From Nonomuraea candida (GTDB lineage: Bacteria > Actinomycetota > Actinomycetes > Streptosporangiales > Streptosporangiaceae): a stretch of DNA of 64,000 nucleotides. This document shows, in pieces, positions 53,710 through 62,773 of the stretch. Both the position numbers and the translations under genes were made by a program. Location: contig NZ_JOAG01000008.1 of assembly GCF_000725485.1 (NCBI RefSeq), positions 62,001 to 126,000 on the forward strand, given 5' to 3'. How positions within the stretch are numbered: the stretch's first letter is position 1; the number at the start of each line of letters is the position of its first letter. The notes beneath the pieces are model-generated. The model saw only the letters and a list, made by a program, of their open reading frames with translations, had not been told where the DNA came from and searched no databases.

Positions 53710-55680
53710 TTGCCCGAGAATCCGTTCTTCGCCCCAAGCGGCCTGCCGTACGAACTGCCGCCCTTCGCCGACATCCGCGAGGAGCACTACCTTCCGGCGT
53801 TCGAGCGCGGCATGGCCGAGCAGCTCGCCGAGGTCGACGCGATCGCGAGCAGCAGCGAGCCGCCGACGTTCGACAACACGATCGCCGCGCTCGAGCGGTC
53901 GGGCCGGATCCTCGACCGCACGGCCACGGTCTTCTTCAGCGTCAGCGCGTCCAACACCACCGACGGCCTCATGGAGATCGAGAAGGAGATCTCCCCGAAG
54001 CTGACCCGGCACAGCGACGCCATCCGGCTCAACCGGGCGCTCTGGGCCCGGATCAAGCAGGTCACCACGGCCGACGCCGAGGAGTCCTGGCTGCTGGAGA
54101 AATACCGCGAGGACTTCATCAGGGCCGGGGCCGACCTGTCCGAGCCCGAGCAGGACCGGCTGCGCGCGCTCAACGAGGAGCTGTCGAAGCTGTCCACGGA
54201 GTTCGCGCAGAGCCTGCTCAAGGCCGGCACGGAGTCGGCGCTGGTGGTGACCGACCCGAAGGACCTCGACGGGCTCGACGAGGCCAAGGTCGAGTCGCTG
54301 CGCAAGGACGACGGCACCTACGTCCTGCCGCTGCTGAACTTCACCGCCCAGCCCGCCCTGGCCCAGCTCACCGACCGCGAGGTGCGCCGGCGCCTGTACG
54401 AGCTGAGCGTCGGCCGCGCCCCCGGCAACTTCGCGATCGCGGCGAAGATGGCCGCGCTGCGCGCCGAGCGGGCGGCGCTGCTCGGCTTCCCCAGCCACGC
54501 CGCCTACGTGGTCGCCGACCAGACCGCCAAGACCGTCGAGGCGGTCGAGGAGATGCTGGGCCAGCTCGTCGGCCCCGCCGTGCGCAACGCCCGCAAGGAG
54601 GCCGAGGCGCTGGCGGAGCAGGCCGGGTTCGACATCGAGCCGTGGGACTGGCCGTACTACTCCGAGAAGGTGCGCCAGGCCCGCTACGAGTTCGACGGCG
54701 CCGCGATGCGGCCGTACTTCGAGCTGAACCGGGTCTTCCGCGACGGCGTGTTCTTCGCCGCCACCAAGCTGTACGGGATCACCTTCGCCGAGCGGCCCGA
54801 CCTCGGCGGCTACCACCCCGACGTGACCGTGTTCGAGGTGTCCGACGAGGACGGCAGCCCGCTGGGCCTGTTCGTGCTCGACCCGTACGCCCGGCCCACC
54901 AAGCGCGGCGGCGCGTGGATGAACAACCTGGTCGACCAGTCGTTCCTGTTCGGGCTGCGGCCGGTGGTCATGAACAACCTCAACGTCACCAAGCCGGCCT
55001 CGGGGCCGACGCTGCTGACGTACGACGAGGTGAACACCGCCTTCCACGAGTTCGGGCACGCCCTGCACGGCCTGTTCTCGCAGGTGCGCTACCCGCGCGT
55101 GTCGGGCACCAGCGTGCCGCGCGACTTCGTCGAATACCCGTCGCAGGTCAACGAGATGTGGGTGACCTGGCCCGAGGTGCTGGCCAACTACGCCAGGCAC
55201 CACGAGACGGGCGAGCCGATGCCGGCGGAGCTGGTGGCGAAGCTGACCGCCGCCGAGACGTTCAACCAGGGCTTCAAGACCGTCGAATACCTCGCGGCCA
55301 CGCTGCTCGACTGGGCCTGGCACAAGCTGGCCCCCGGCGAGACCGTGGCCGACCCCGAGGCGTTCGAGGCGGCGGCGCTGAAGGCGGCCGGGAGCGACTT
55401 CCCGCTGGTGCGGCCGCGTTACCGCACCAACTACTTCGCGCACATCTTCTCCGGCGGCTACAGCGCGGGCTACTACTCCTACATCTGGAGCGAGGTGCTC
55501 GACGCGGAGAGCGTGGAGTGGTTCAAGGAGAACGGCGGGCTCACCAGGGCGAACGGCGACCACTTCCGGCGCGAGCTGCTGTCCAGGGGCGGCAGCATCG
55601 ACCCGCTGGCCGCCTTCCGCAACTTCCGCGGGCGCGAGCCCGGCATCGAGCCGCTGCTCAAGCGCCGCGGCCTGCTCTGA
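53710..55680 (+). CDS. M3-family peptidase (oligopeptidase A / dipeptidyl carboxypeptidase type)
   Basis: 656 residues from TTG 53710 (GGAGGAG 9 nt upstream). The zinc-binding motif is FHEFGHALHGLFS (HEFGH); the downstream glutamate region FVEYPSQVNEMW completes the metal site. The N-terminal half is the helical chamber typical of the family. It degrades short peptides in the cytoplasm (no signal peptide). A strong terminator follows. Confidence 0.95.
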   Translation: MPENPFFAPSGLPYELPPFADIREEHYLPAFERGMAEQLAEVDAIASSSEPPTFDNTIAALERSGRILDRTATVFFSVSASNTTDGLMEIEKEISPKLTRHSDAIRLNRALWARIKQVTTADAEESWLLEKYREDFIRAGADLSEPEQDRLRALNEELSKLSTEFAQSLLKAGTESALVVTDPKDLDGLDEAKVESLRKDDGTYVLPLLNFTAQPALAQLTDREVRRRLYELSVGRAPGNFAIAAKMAALRAERAALLGFPSHAAYVVADQTAKTVEAVEEMLGQLVGPAVRNARKEAEALAEQAGFDIEPWDWPYYSEKVRQARYEFDGAAMRPYFELNRVFRDGVFFAATKLYGITFAERPDLGGYHPDVTVFEVSDEDGSPLGLFVLDPYARPTKRGGAWMNNLVDQSFLFGLRPVVMNNLNVTKPASGPTLLTYDEVNTAFHEFGHALHGLFSQVRYPRVSGTSVPRDFVEYPSQVNEMWVTWPEVLANYARHHETGEPMPAELVAKLTAAETFNQGFKTVEYLAATLLDWAWHKLAPGETVADPEAFEAAALKAAGSDFPLVRPRYRTNYFAHIFSGGYSAGYYSYIWSEVLDAESVEWFKENGGLTRANGDHFRRELLSRGGSIDPLAAFRNFRGREPGIEPLLKRRGLL

Positions 55681-55697
55681 ACGGCTGAGACGTGCCC

Positions 55698-55731
55698 GGC
55701 GGCCCACCGCGCGAACGCGCGGTGGGCCGCC
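55698..55731 (+). terminator. strong bidirectional hairpin
   Basis: Perfect 15-bp stem GGCGGCCCACCGCGC/GCGCGGTGGGCCGCC with a GAAC loop, 18 nt after the M3 peptidase stop and before the convergent PadR gene. Confidence 0.75.
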
Positions 55732-55777
55732 CCGCGTGGTCCCGGCCGTCCAAGAGGGCGTGCCGGTGAAGCCGCGG

Positions 55778-56332
55778 CTACCGCGGAACGTTCAGCTCCT
55801 CGATCCGGCGGCGGAGCCACTCCTTCTCGGCCTGGCTTGAGGCGCGGGCGATCAGGATCATGCCGCGCCGGTACGGGTCCGGCTCGTCCCGGGCCCTGAC
55901 CGGCGCGCCGTCCTTGCGGAAGAAGCCGGCGGGCGCCTCCAGGAAGGCCAGCCTGCGGCGGAGCACCCGCGCCTGGTCGGCCGGGTCGGGCAGCGCCGAC
56001 AGGAACGCCAGGATCGCGAAGAACCGGGTCTGGTCGCTGATGTCGAGGTCGGCGGGCTCGCGCAGCCGCCGGCGCAGCTCGGCGCGGCCGTCGTCCGTGA
56101 TCGTCAGGACCTGCCGGCGCGCCGCCGCCGCGCCCGCCTCCTCGTGCCGCTCCACCAGCCCTTTCGCCTCCAGCCTGGCGATGGCCGGATAGAGCGCGCC
56201 GTCGCTGACCGGGCGCAGGTGGCCGGTCAGCGCGGCCAGGTGCGACTTGAGCTCGTAGCCGTGCATGGGGCGCTCGTCGAGAAAGCCCAGGATCGTCAGG
56301 CTCAGATCACCGCCGCTTGCCATGGGGTGCAT
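55778..56332 (-). CDS. PadR-family transcriptional regulator
   Basis: 184 residues. Winged helix DLSLTILGFLDERPMHGYEL, SDGALYPAIARLEAKGLVER typical of PadR, followed by a C-terminal helical dimer domain. ATG 56332 lies 6 nt after a TATAGC box on the minus strand and has no ribosome site, so it is probably leaderless. Divergent from the MATE gene. Confidence 0.92.
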   Translation of the reverse strand: MHPMASGGDLSLTILGFLDERPMHGYELKSHLAALTGHLRPVSDGALYPAIARLEAKGLVERHEEAGAAAARRQVLTITDDGRAELRRRLREPADLDISDQTRFFAILAFLSALPDPADQARVLRRRLAFLEAPAGFFRKDGAPVRARDEPDPYRRGMILIARASSQAEKEWLRRRIEELNVPR

Positions 56333-56337
56333 CGTAC

Positions 56338-56374
56338 CGCTATACCTCGATTCGATATATAGCGAAACGAGGTA
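56338..56374. promoter_or_regulatory. interleaved palindromes, PadR operator candidate
   Basis: Two overlapping inverted repeats: CGCTATA/TATAGCG (56338-56344 with 56358-56364) and TACCTCG/CGAGGTA (56343-56349 with 56368-56374). The second overlaps the MATE ribosome site, so binding would block both promoters. Confidence 0.65.
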
Positions 56375-56379
56375 ATGCG

Positions 56380-57741
56380 ATGCTGCGACTGGCGCTGCCG
56401 ATCTACGTGGAGCTGCTCTCCGCCGTGGTCGCGGTCGGCGTGATCGACCTGCTCTGGGTCGCCGGCCTGGGCGAGGCGGCCATCGCCGCGGTCACCGTGG
56501 GCACGACGGCCGAGTACCTGGCGTACGGGCTGTTCCTGGCCGTGCCGACGGGAGTGACGGTGCTGGTCGGGCGGCGCGACGGGCGCGCGCCGCTGGCGCC
56601 CGTGATCAGGACGGGCTGGCTGCTGTGGGGCGTCTTCTCGATCGCGGTGGCGGTTCCCGGCGTGCTGCTGCGCGAGCCGCTGGCGGCGCTGTTCACCGAC
56701 GACCCCGCGCTGACGGCGGACTTCTTCCTGATCTCGCTGGGCGGGCTGCCGGTGTACTTCGCCCAGACGGTCGTGGACGGCGTGCTGAAAGGGCTGGGGA
56801 ACACGCGGCTGCCCATGCGGCACGCGATCGTCTGCAACGTGCTGGTGGTCGTCCTGGACCCGCTGTTCATCCACGGGCTGGGGATGGGGGTGCAGGGGGC
56901 CGCGGTGGCGACGGTGCTGGCGCGGGCGCTCACCCTCGCGATCGCGCTGCGCTCCCTGGCACGCCACCCCGCCCTGGCGGGCCACCCCGCCCCGGCGCGC
57001 GATCCCGCTCCGGCGCGCCACCCTGCTTCGGCACCCGATGCCGCTCCCGCACACCACCCCGCCCCGGGCCGTCACCCCGCCCCGGGGCGCCATCCCGGTG
57101 CTTCGAGGCGCGACCGGTCGCGGGAGGCTGATCGGGCGACGGGTGGCGGGGTGATGCGGACCGGCCTGCCCATGTCGGGAGACTTCCTGGCCCGCGCCCT
57201 CGTGGGCATGGCGACGGTGGAGATCCTGGCCGGGTTCGGCACGGCGGAGGTGGCCGGCTACGGGATCGGGCAGAAGATCATGCTGGCCGGCGTGATGGTG
57301 TTCTACGCGCTACGGCAGGCGGCGATGATCCGCACCGCCCGCTCGGAGCCCGTCAGGTCGCCGCTCCTGCTCGGGCTCGGCTCGGGCGCGGCGGTCGCGG
57401 TCGTGCTGAACCTGCTCGCCGCGCCGGCCACCGCGCTGTTCACCGACGACCCGGCGGCGGCCGTCGGGTTCCTCCGGTGGATGACGCTCTACCTGGTGCC
57501 GTTCGGCGGGCTGATCGCCGTGGGCGGGGTGCTGCAGGCGAGCGGGAGGGGCGGCCGGCTGCTCGCCGCCACGCTGGCGGGCTTCGCCGCGCAGGTGCCT
57601 CTCGCGTACGCGCTGAGCGCGTGGTTCGGCGTCGCCGGCGTGTGGTGGGCGATGGCCGCCGGAGCCGCCGTCAGCCTGGCCGGCGCGCTCGTGCCGCGCG
57701 CCGGCCAGGCCAGCCCCGCGCTCAGCCCTTCAGGCGGATGA
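56380..57741 (+). CDS. MATE-family efflux transporter with His/Pro-rich central insertion
   Basis: 453 residues from ATG 56380. Twelve hydrophobic segments; the two halves begin with similar LPxxxE/LPMSGDF motifs and share ALFTDDPA after the fourth helix of each half. The central cytoplasmic loop (~195-257) contains histidine/proline repeats ([14 protein letters not shown] and similar) absent from standard MATE proteins. Probably exports cationic drugs or metabolites with Na+ or H+. Controlled by the divergent PadR. The 3' end overlaps gltX by 20 nt. Confidence 0.88.
   Translation: MLRLALPIYVELLSAVVAVGVIDLLWVAGLGEAAIAAVTVGTTAEYLAYGLFLAVPTGVTVLVGRRDGRAPLAPVIRTGWLLWGVFSIAVAVPGVLLREPLAALFTDDPALTADFFLISLGGLPVYFAQTVVDGVLKGLGNTRLPMRHAIVCNVLVVVLDPLFIHGLGMGVQGAAVATVLARALTLAIALRSLARHPALAGHPAPARDPAPARHPASAPDAAPAHHPAPGRHPAPGRHPGASRRDRSREADRATGGGVMRTGLPMSGDFLARALVGMATVEILAGFGTAEVAGYGIGQKIMLAGVMVFYALRQAAMIRTARSEPVRSPLLLGLGSGAAVAVVLNLLAAPATALFTDDPAAAVGFLRWMTLYLVPFGGLIAVGGVLQASGRGGRLLAATLAGFAAQVPLAYALSAWFGVAGVWWAMAAGAAVSLAGALVPRAGQASPALSPSGG
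56962..57150 (+). repeat. in-frame His/Pro repeat in the MATE gene
   Basis: Units of about 15-21 bp encode H-P-A-P-A/G-R motifs; at least eight histidines in the linker between the two transporter halves. Confidence 0.8.
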
Positions 57742-59095
57742 GGGCGGCGCGGAGGCGGTCCTGGGCGCGCTCGCGGCCCAGCACCTCGATCGACTCGAAC
57801 AGCGGCAGGCCCACCGTGCGGCCCGTGATCGCCACCCGCACCGGAGCCTGCGCCTTGCCCAGCTTGAGCCCGTGGGCCGCGCCGACCTCCTCCAGCGCCT
57901 GCTTGAGCGACTCAGGGTCCCAGCTCACGCTCTCCAGCCGGTCGAGGTAGCCGGTGAGGATCTCCTCGGGGGCGTTCTTCATCGCCTTGTCCCACGACGC
58001 CTGGTCGAAGACCGGCTCGTCGAGGAAGAGGAAGTCGACGTTCTGCCGGATCTCGGACAGGACCGCGATGCGCGTCTGGGCCAGCGCCGCGACCTTGCTG
58101 AACAGCTCGCGGTCCCAGGAGGGCTCCAGGTAGGGCGCGCAGCGCTCCTCGAACGTCTCCAGCGGCAGCGCCCGGATGTATTCGCCGTTGAACGCGCGCA
58201 GCTTCTTCTCGTCGAAGAAGGCACTGGCGGAGTTGACGTCCTCCAGCCTGAACAGCGGCACCATCTCCGACCACGGCATGATCTCGCGGTCCTCGCCGGG
58301 GCCCCAGCCGAGCAGCATGAGGTAGTTGACCATGGCCTCGGCCAGGTAGCCCTCCGCGCGGTAGTCCTCCAGGGCCACCTTGTCGCGGCGCTTGGACAAC
58401 TTCTTGCGCTGCTCGTTGACGATCACCGGCAGGTGCGCCCACACCGGCGGCGTCGCGCCCAGCGCCGGCCAGAGCAGCATCTGCTTGGCGGCGTTGCCCA
58501 GGTGTTCCTCGCCGCGCACGACGTGGGTGATGTTCTGGGTGATGTCGTCGACCGCGTTGGCCAGCACGTAGAGCGGCGAGCCGTCGGTGCGGGCGATGAC
58601 GAAGTCCTCCTGCGCCGTGTTGGGGAACTCGACGTCGCCGCGCACGAGGTCGTGCACCACGGTCACGCCCTCGTCGGGCGTGCGGAAGCGGACGGCGCCC
58701 TCGCTCAGGCCGCGGTCGCGGCAGTGACCGTCGTAGCCCTTGTGCTCGGAGCCGGTGCGGGCCACGAGGGCCTCGCGGGTGCAGTCGCAGTAGTAGGCCC
58801 GGCCGTCGGCCAGCAGCTTGGCCACCGCCTCGCGGTGCTGCGGCTCGTAGGCCGACTGGAAGTAGGGGCCCTCGAACACCGGGTTGGTGCCGTTGACGCC
58901 GATCCAGTCGAGGGCGGAGATGATGCCCTCGGTCCACTCCGGCCGGTTCCTGGAGGCGTCGGTGTCCTCGATGCGCAGCACGAACCGGCCGCCGGACTGT
59001 TCGGCCAGCGCCCAGTTGAACAGCGCCGTGCGGGCGCCGCCGACGTGGAACATGCCGGTTGGGGACGGAGCGAACCGGACCCGTACGTCAGTCAC
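57722..59095 (-). CDS. gltX: glutamyl-tRNA synthetase
   Basis: 457 residues, GTG start. HIGH-type motif [20 protein letters not shown]-type [10 protein letters not shown] and a zinc-binding segment YYCDCTRE...YDGHCRDRG. Charges tRNA-Glu and, in organisms lacking GlnRS, probably tRNA-Gln for GatCAB amidation. The tRNA-Glu and tRNA-Gln genes are 4-8 kb away in this window. Its start overlaps the FAH-family stop by 8 nt. Confidence 0.97.
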   Translation of the reverse strand: MTDVRVRFAPSPTGMFHVGGARTALFNWALAEQSGGRFVLRIEDTDASRNRPEWTEGIISALDWIGVNGTNPVFEGPYFQSAYEPQHREAVAKLLADGRAYYCDCTREALVARTGSEHKGYDGHCRDRGLSEGAVRFRTPDEGVTVVHDLVRGDVEFPNTAQEDFVIARTDGSPLYVLANAVDDITQNITHVVRGEEHLGNAAKQMLLWPALGATPPVWAHLPVIVNEQRKKLSKRRDKVALEDYRAEGYLAEAMVNYLMLLGWGPGEDREIMPWSEMVPLFRLEDVNSASAFFDEKKLRAFNGEYIRALPLETFEERCAPYLEPSWDRELFSKVAALAQTRIAVLSEIRQNVDFLFLDEPVFDQASWDKAMKNAPEEILTGYLDRLESVSWDPESLKQALEEVGAAHGLKLGKAQAPVRVAITGRTVGLPLFESIEVLGRERAQDRLRAALIRLKG

Positions 59096-59864
59096 GGGAG
59101 ACCACCTTGTTCGTGAGTGTGCCGATGCCTTCGATGCCGACGCTGACCTCGTCGCCGATCTCGAGCGGGCCGACGCCCGCCGGGGTGCCGGTCAGGATGA
59201 CGTCGCCGGGGATCAGGGTCATGACCGCGCTGACGTAGGCCACCAGCGCGGGGATGTCGTTGATGAGCTGGCTGGTGCGCCCGCTCTGCCGGATCTCGCC
59301 GTTGACCGTGGTCGTCAGCGCCAGGTCGCTCGCGTCGAGATCGGTCTGGATCCACGGCCCGAGCGGGCAGAACGTGTCGAATCCCTTGGCCCGCGTGAAC
59401 TGCACGTCCTTCTTCTGCAGGTCGCGGGCGGTCACGTCGTTGGCGCAGGTGTAGCCGAAGATGACGTCCTTGACCCGCTCGACCGGCACCTCCCGGCAGA
59501 GCCGGCCGATCACGACGGCCAGCTCGCCCTCGTAGTCGACCCGGTCGGACAACGACGTGGGGTAGGCGATGCTCTCGCCGTGGCCGATCACCGTGGTGGA
59601 CGGCTTCATGAAGATGAGCGGCTCTTCCGGCACCTCGTTGCCCAGCTCGGCCGCGTGCTCGGCGTAGTTTCTGCCGATGGCGACGACCTTGCTCGGCAGC
59701 ATGGGGGCCAGCAGCTTCACCTGGGACAGCGGGAAGCGCTCGCCGGTGAACTGCACCTGACCGAACGGATGGCCGGAGATCGTGGAGACGAACTCCTCGC
59801 CGGGACCGCCCTCGACCACGCCGAACGAGACGCCTTCGCCTGTGGAGAACCTCGCTATACGCAC
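59088..59864 (-). CDS. fumarylacetoacetate hydrolase family protein
   Basis: 258 residues, GTG start. FAH fold: [41 protein letters not shown] (metal-binding E-x-E) and [15 protein letters not shown]. Such enzymes act as acylpyruvate hydrolases or oxaloacetate tautomerase/decarboxylases. Upstream of and overlapping gltX, so they probably share a transcript. Confidence 0.93.
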   Translation of the reverse strand: MRIARFSTGEGVSFGVVEGGPGEEFVSTISGHPFGQVQFTGERFPLSQVKLLAPMLPSKVVAIGRNYAEHAAELGNEVPEEPLIFMKPSTTVIGHGESIAYPTSLSDRVDYEGELAVVIGRLCREVPVERVKDVIFGYTCANDVTARDLQKKDVQFTRAKGFDTFCPLGPWIQTDLDASDLALTTTVNGEIRQSGRTSQLINDIPALVAYVSAVMTLIPGDVILTGTPAGVGPLEIGDEVSVGIEGIGTLTNKVVSRD

Positions 59865-60037
59865 CTGACAAGGCTATCGCCGCCGCCGGAGGGGTCCGCC
59901 CACCCTTTTCGGCGCGCCGCCGTCGGCACAAGTCAGGAACCGTCCATTAATGAGCCCAGAGTCCGTTTTGTTGGGCTTCGTTGGACTACCAGCGGTTATC
60001 ACTGCCTATTAGTGAGACACCTAGGGGGTGACGGATC

Positions 60038-60574
60038 GTGTCGGACACGATGTCTAATCGGCCTACGGGAACCGGTATGACGGGTACCGTGCCACGGGCC
60101 CGGACACAGGAGGGCGCCGGTCAGGCGTCCGCCCTGGTCACGGAGAAGGGCACCACGAGCATCGACGACGGGGTCGTCGCCAAGATCGCCGGACTGGCGG
60201 CCCGCGAGGTGTCCGGCGTGTACGCCATGGGCGGCGGCGCGGCGCGGGCCCTGGGCAGCATGCGGGGCATCGTCGGCGGTGAGGCGAACGTCTCCCAGGG
60301 CGTGTCGGTCGAGGTGGGCGAGCGGCAGGCGGCCGTGGACCTCGACCTCGTCACCGAGTACGGCACCGCGATCCCGGATCTGGCGGCGGCCGTGCGCAAG
60401 AACGTGATCGGAGCCGTCGAGCGGATGTGCGGGCTCGAGGTGACCGAGGTCAACATCCGGGTGGACGACGTGCACCTGCCCGAGCAGGACCGCGACCGCG
60501 GCTGGGGCCGCGACCGGGACCGGGGACACGACGGGCAGGGGCAGGGCCCGGAGCAGGAACCCCGGGTCCAATGA
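60038..60574 (+). CDS. Asp23/Gls24 family envelope stress protein
   Basis: 178 residues, GTG start, GGGGGTG 7 nt upstream. The Asp23 domain (~30-150) shows IDDGVVAKIAGLAAREVSGV, VEVGERQAAVDLDLVTEYGT and EVTEVNIRVDDVHL. The C-terminal tail is Arg/Asp/Gln-rich. First gene of a six-gene operon (60038-62758), joined by ATGA/GTGA overlaps except for one 37-nt gap at 61475-61511. In Staphylococcus, Asp23 is tethered to the membrane by AmaP. Confidence 0.93.
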   Translation: MSDTMSNRPTGTGMTGTVPRARTQEGAGQASALVTEKGTTSIDDGVVAKIAGLAAREVSGVYAMGGGAARALGSMRGIVGGEANVSQGVSVEVGERQAAVDLDLVTEYGTAIPDLAAAVRKNVIGAVERMCGLEVTEVNIRVDDVHLPEQDRDRGWGRDRDRGHDGQGQGPEQEPRVQ

Positions 60575-60927
60575 CACCCGCCCCGCCCACCCCGCCACCG
60601 CCCGGCGCCACGCCGGGCTCCGGCACGCCGTCGGGCACCGCGCCCGGCTCCGGCGGCGAGGCCGGGGTGATGGCGGAGAGGGCGCTGGGGTGCGACGGCG
60701 TGGCGGGGCTGTCGGGCGGGCCGTTCGGGACGGTGGCCACGTACCTGCCGGGTGAGCGGCTCACGGGCGTGTCCGTGGGCGAGCGCGAGGTGGAGATCGC
60801 CATCGTGGCCACGCTGGACCGCCCGCTGCCCGAGACCGCCGACGCCGTACGGCGGGCGGTGGCGGACCTGGCCGGAGAGCGCCGGGTCAACGTGCGTGTG
60901 GACGACATCGTCGTGGAGGGACCATGA
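60571..60927 (+). CDS. Asp23-like accessory protein
   Basis: 118 residues, ATG overlapping the previous stop (ATGA). The N-terminus is Pro/Gly/Thr-rich. The C-terminal half (VGEREVEIAIVATLDRPLPE, RRVNVRVDDIVVEG) resembles the end of an Asp23 domain but lacks its start. Actinobacterial clusters often have such a half-domain gene. Function unknown. Confidence 0.7.
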   Translation: MTPAPPTPPPPGATPGSGTPSGTAPGSGGEAGVMAERALGCDGVAGLSGGPFGTVATYLPGERLTGVSVGEREVEIAIVATLDRPLPETADAVRRAVADLAGERRVNVRVDDIVVEGP

Positions 60928-61112
60928 ACAACATCCAGTGGGGGCCGATCATCGGCATGGCCGTCGGCATCATCCTCGGGCTGGCGGGGGCGTTCGGCGG
61001 CCTGAACGCGTTCCTGCTCGTCCTCGTGCTGGGCGCGGTCGGCTTCCTGGTCGGGCGGTTCGCCGAGACCGGCGAAGTGAACCTGTCCAACCTGTCCGTG
61101 AGGCGCAAATGA
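60924..61112 (+). CDS. small two-helix membrane protein (DUF2273-like)
   Basis: 62 residues, ATGA overlap with the previous gene. Two hydrophobic segments (IGMAVGIILGLAGAFGGL and AFLLVLVLGAVGFLVGRF). A small integral membrane protein of the kind found in Asp23/AmaP clusters. Confidence 0.85.
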   Translation: MNNIQWGPIIGMAVGIILGLAGAFGGLNAFLLVLVLGAVGFLVGRFAETGEVNLSNLSVRRK

Positions 61113-61474
61113 CCGCTACCGGCGTGACGGTGCCCGCGCAGCGTCCCGCGCCGCTGCCCGCGCCCGAGCGGCGCGGGCGCACGGAGGTCGCCGACCGGGT
61201 GGTCACGAAGATCGCGTGCTGCGCCGCCCGCGAGGTGCCCGAGGTGCGCGAGGTGCACCAGCGGGCGCGGCCGTGGGCCCGCGCGTCGGACTGCGAGGTG
61301 CACGGCGGGCGGGCGACGGTGCGGCTCAACGTCAGCGTGGCCTATCCCGCGCCGCTGCACGCCGTGGCGGCCCGGCTGCGCGAGCACGTGATCCGGCGGG
61401 TCGCGTACCAGACGGGGGTGGAGGTCTCCCGGCTGGACATCACCATGACCGACCTGGGCGGAGACCTCCCATGA
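61109..61474 (+). CDS. second Asp23/Gls24 family protein
   Basis: 121 residues, ATGA overlap. Asp23 domain: VADRVVTKIACCAAREVPEV, GRATVRLNVSVAYPAPLHAV, TGVEVSRLDITMTDLGG. Shorter than the first copy. Hetero-oligomerisation with it is possible. Confidence 0.88.
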   Translation: MTATGVTVPAQRPAPLPAPERRGRTEVADRVVTKIACCAAREVPEVREVHQRARPWARASDCEVHGGRATVRLNVSVAYPAPLHAVAARLREHVIRRVAYQTGVEVSRLDITMTDLGGDLP

Positions 61475-61511
61475 CGGTACGAGGACGGGGCCGCGGGAGC
61501 GGGGAGGGTTG

Positions 61512-62174
61512 ATGAGCACGCAGGACATGCGCGACCAGGACAGTCGGGACCAGGACCTGCGGGACACCATGCCGGTGCCGGGCGGGGCGCATCGGGCGCC
61601 GGTGGAGCCGCCGCGGTCCAAGGCCGCCGATCGGGCGGCCGTGCGGGCGTTCCGGCCGCAGCGGAGGGTGCCCGCCATCGTGGCCGCCCTCCTGCTCACG
61701 CTGCTGAGCCTGCTGGTCCTCGCCGAGACGGTCTCGGCGCTGGCCGGGCGGCCGCTGCGCTGGCTCCCGTACGACCGCATGCTGGCCTGGGCCTCCTCGA
61801 CCCTGTGGTCCGACCCGCGCGTGCTGCTCGGCTCGGCGCTCGTGACGCTGCTGGGACTGGCGGCGCTGGCGCTCGCGCTGGTGCCGGGCCGGCCGAGGAT
61901 GGTGCCGGTACGCAGCGGCGACCCCGACGTGATCATCGGCCTGCGCCCCAAGAGCGTCACCCGGGCCCTGGCCCGCGCGGCCGAGCAGGTGCCCGGCGTG
62001 CGCTCGGCCCGGGTCAGGCTGCGCGGCCACACGTTCGCCGTCACGCCGGACACCTCCGAGCGGGAGACGGACGGCGTCGGCCGGGACGTGCGCGGCGCGG
62101 TGCTGAGCAGGCTGGCCGGGCTGGACCCCGTGCGGCCGTACCGGGTGGCCGTGAACCTCAAGGAGCGCCGGTGA
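61512..62174 (+). CDS. DUF6286-type membrane protein of the Asp23 cluster
   Basis: 220 residues from ATG 61512. A charged N-terminus (MSTQDMRDQDSRDQDLRD), two membrane segments (PAIVAALLLTLLSLLVLAET and VLLGSALVTLLGLAALALAL) and a C-terminal domain (SVTRALARAAEQVPGVRSAR) similar to AmaP. A 13-codon ORF (61471-61512) bridges it to the previous gene but is probably not a protein gene. Confidence 0.82.
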   Translation: MSTQDMRDQDSRDQDLRDTMPVPGGAHRAPVEPPRSKAADRAAVRAFRPQRRVPAIVAALLLTLLSLLVLAETVSALAGRPLRWLPYDRMLAWASSTLWSDPRVLLGSALVTLLGLAALALALVPGRPRMVPVRSGDPDVIIGLRPKSVTRALARAAEQVPGVRSARVRLRGHTFAVTPDTSERETDGVGRDVRGAVLSRLAGLDPVRPYRVAVNLKERR

Positions 62175-62758
62175 ACAGGAAGACCGGGCGGGGCAACCGG
62201 TGGGGGCTGGGGCTGGTCGGGCTGGTGCTGACGGTCCTGGGCGGGTCGGCGCTGGCCCGGGGGCTGGGCGCGTTCTCCCAGAACTGGGCCGCCGCGCGGA
62301 CGACGATCGTGGACGGCAACGTGACGGGCTTCTTCGCGCGTACCGGACCGGGGATCTGGTGGCTGGTGGCGCTGGCCGCGCTGATCGTCGCGGTGCTGGC
62401 CCTGCGCTGGCTGTTCGTGCAGGGGCGCAGGCAGACGCGCAGGACGTTGCGCATCGAGGACGGCCCGACCGGCGTCACTGACGTGGCGGCGGGCGGGATG
62501 GCGCAGGCGGTGGCGGCGGACGTGGCGACCGGCCCCGGCGTGCTGCACGCCGACGCGAACCTGGTGGGCCCGCCGGGCCGCCCAGAGGTACGGCTGCGCG
62601 TGGCGGCCGACGAGTCGGTGCCCATCGGCGCGCTCGGCCGGCACCTGGCCGAGGTGGCGCTGCCCCACGTGCGCGACGCGCTCGACCGGGATCGGGTGCC
62701 GGCGGTGGCCCGCGTTAGCCTGGAGCCCTCACCTTCGCCGCACCGAGTCGTGCGCTGA
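62171..62758 (+). CDS. amaP: alkaline-shock-response membrane anchor, AmaP type
   Basis: 195 residues, GTG overlapping the previous stop. Two membrane segments (LGLVGLVLTVLGGSALARGL and WWLVALAALIVAVLALRWLF) followed by a soluble domain. AmaP anchors Asp23 to the membrane in staphylococci; this is the last gene of the cluster. The gene symbol is by family analogy. Confidence 0.85.
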   Translation: MNRKTGRGNRWGLGLVGLVLTVLGGSALARGLGAFSQNWAAARTTIVDGNVTGFFARTGPGIWWLVALAALIVAVLALRWLFVQGRRQTRRTLRIEDGPTGVTDVAAGGMAQAVAADVATGPGVLHADANLVGPPGRPEVRLRVAADESVPIGALGRHLAEVALPHVRDALDRDRVPAVARVSLEPSPSPHRVVR

Positions 62759-62773
62759 CGAGAGGGGTTCTCC

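Noticed and set aside
61471..61512. 13-codon ORF between the second Asp23 gene and the DUF6286 gene
   Set aside because: Linked by ATGA and TGATG overlaps, but Arg/Gly-rich and too short; at most a coupling leader.
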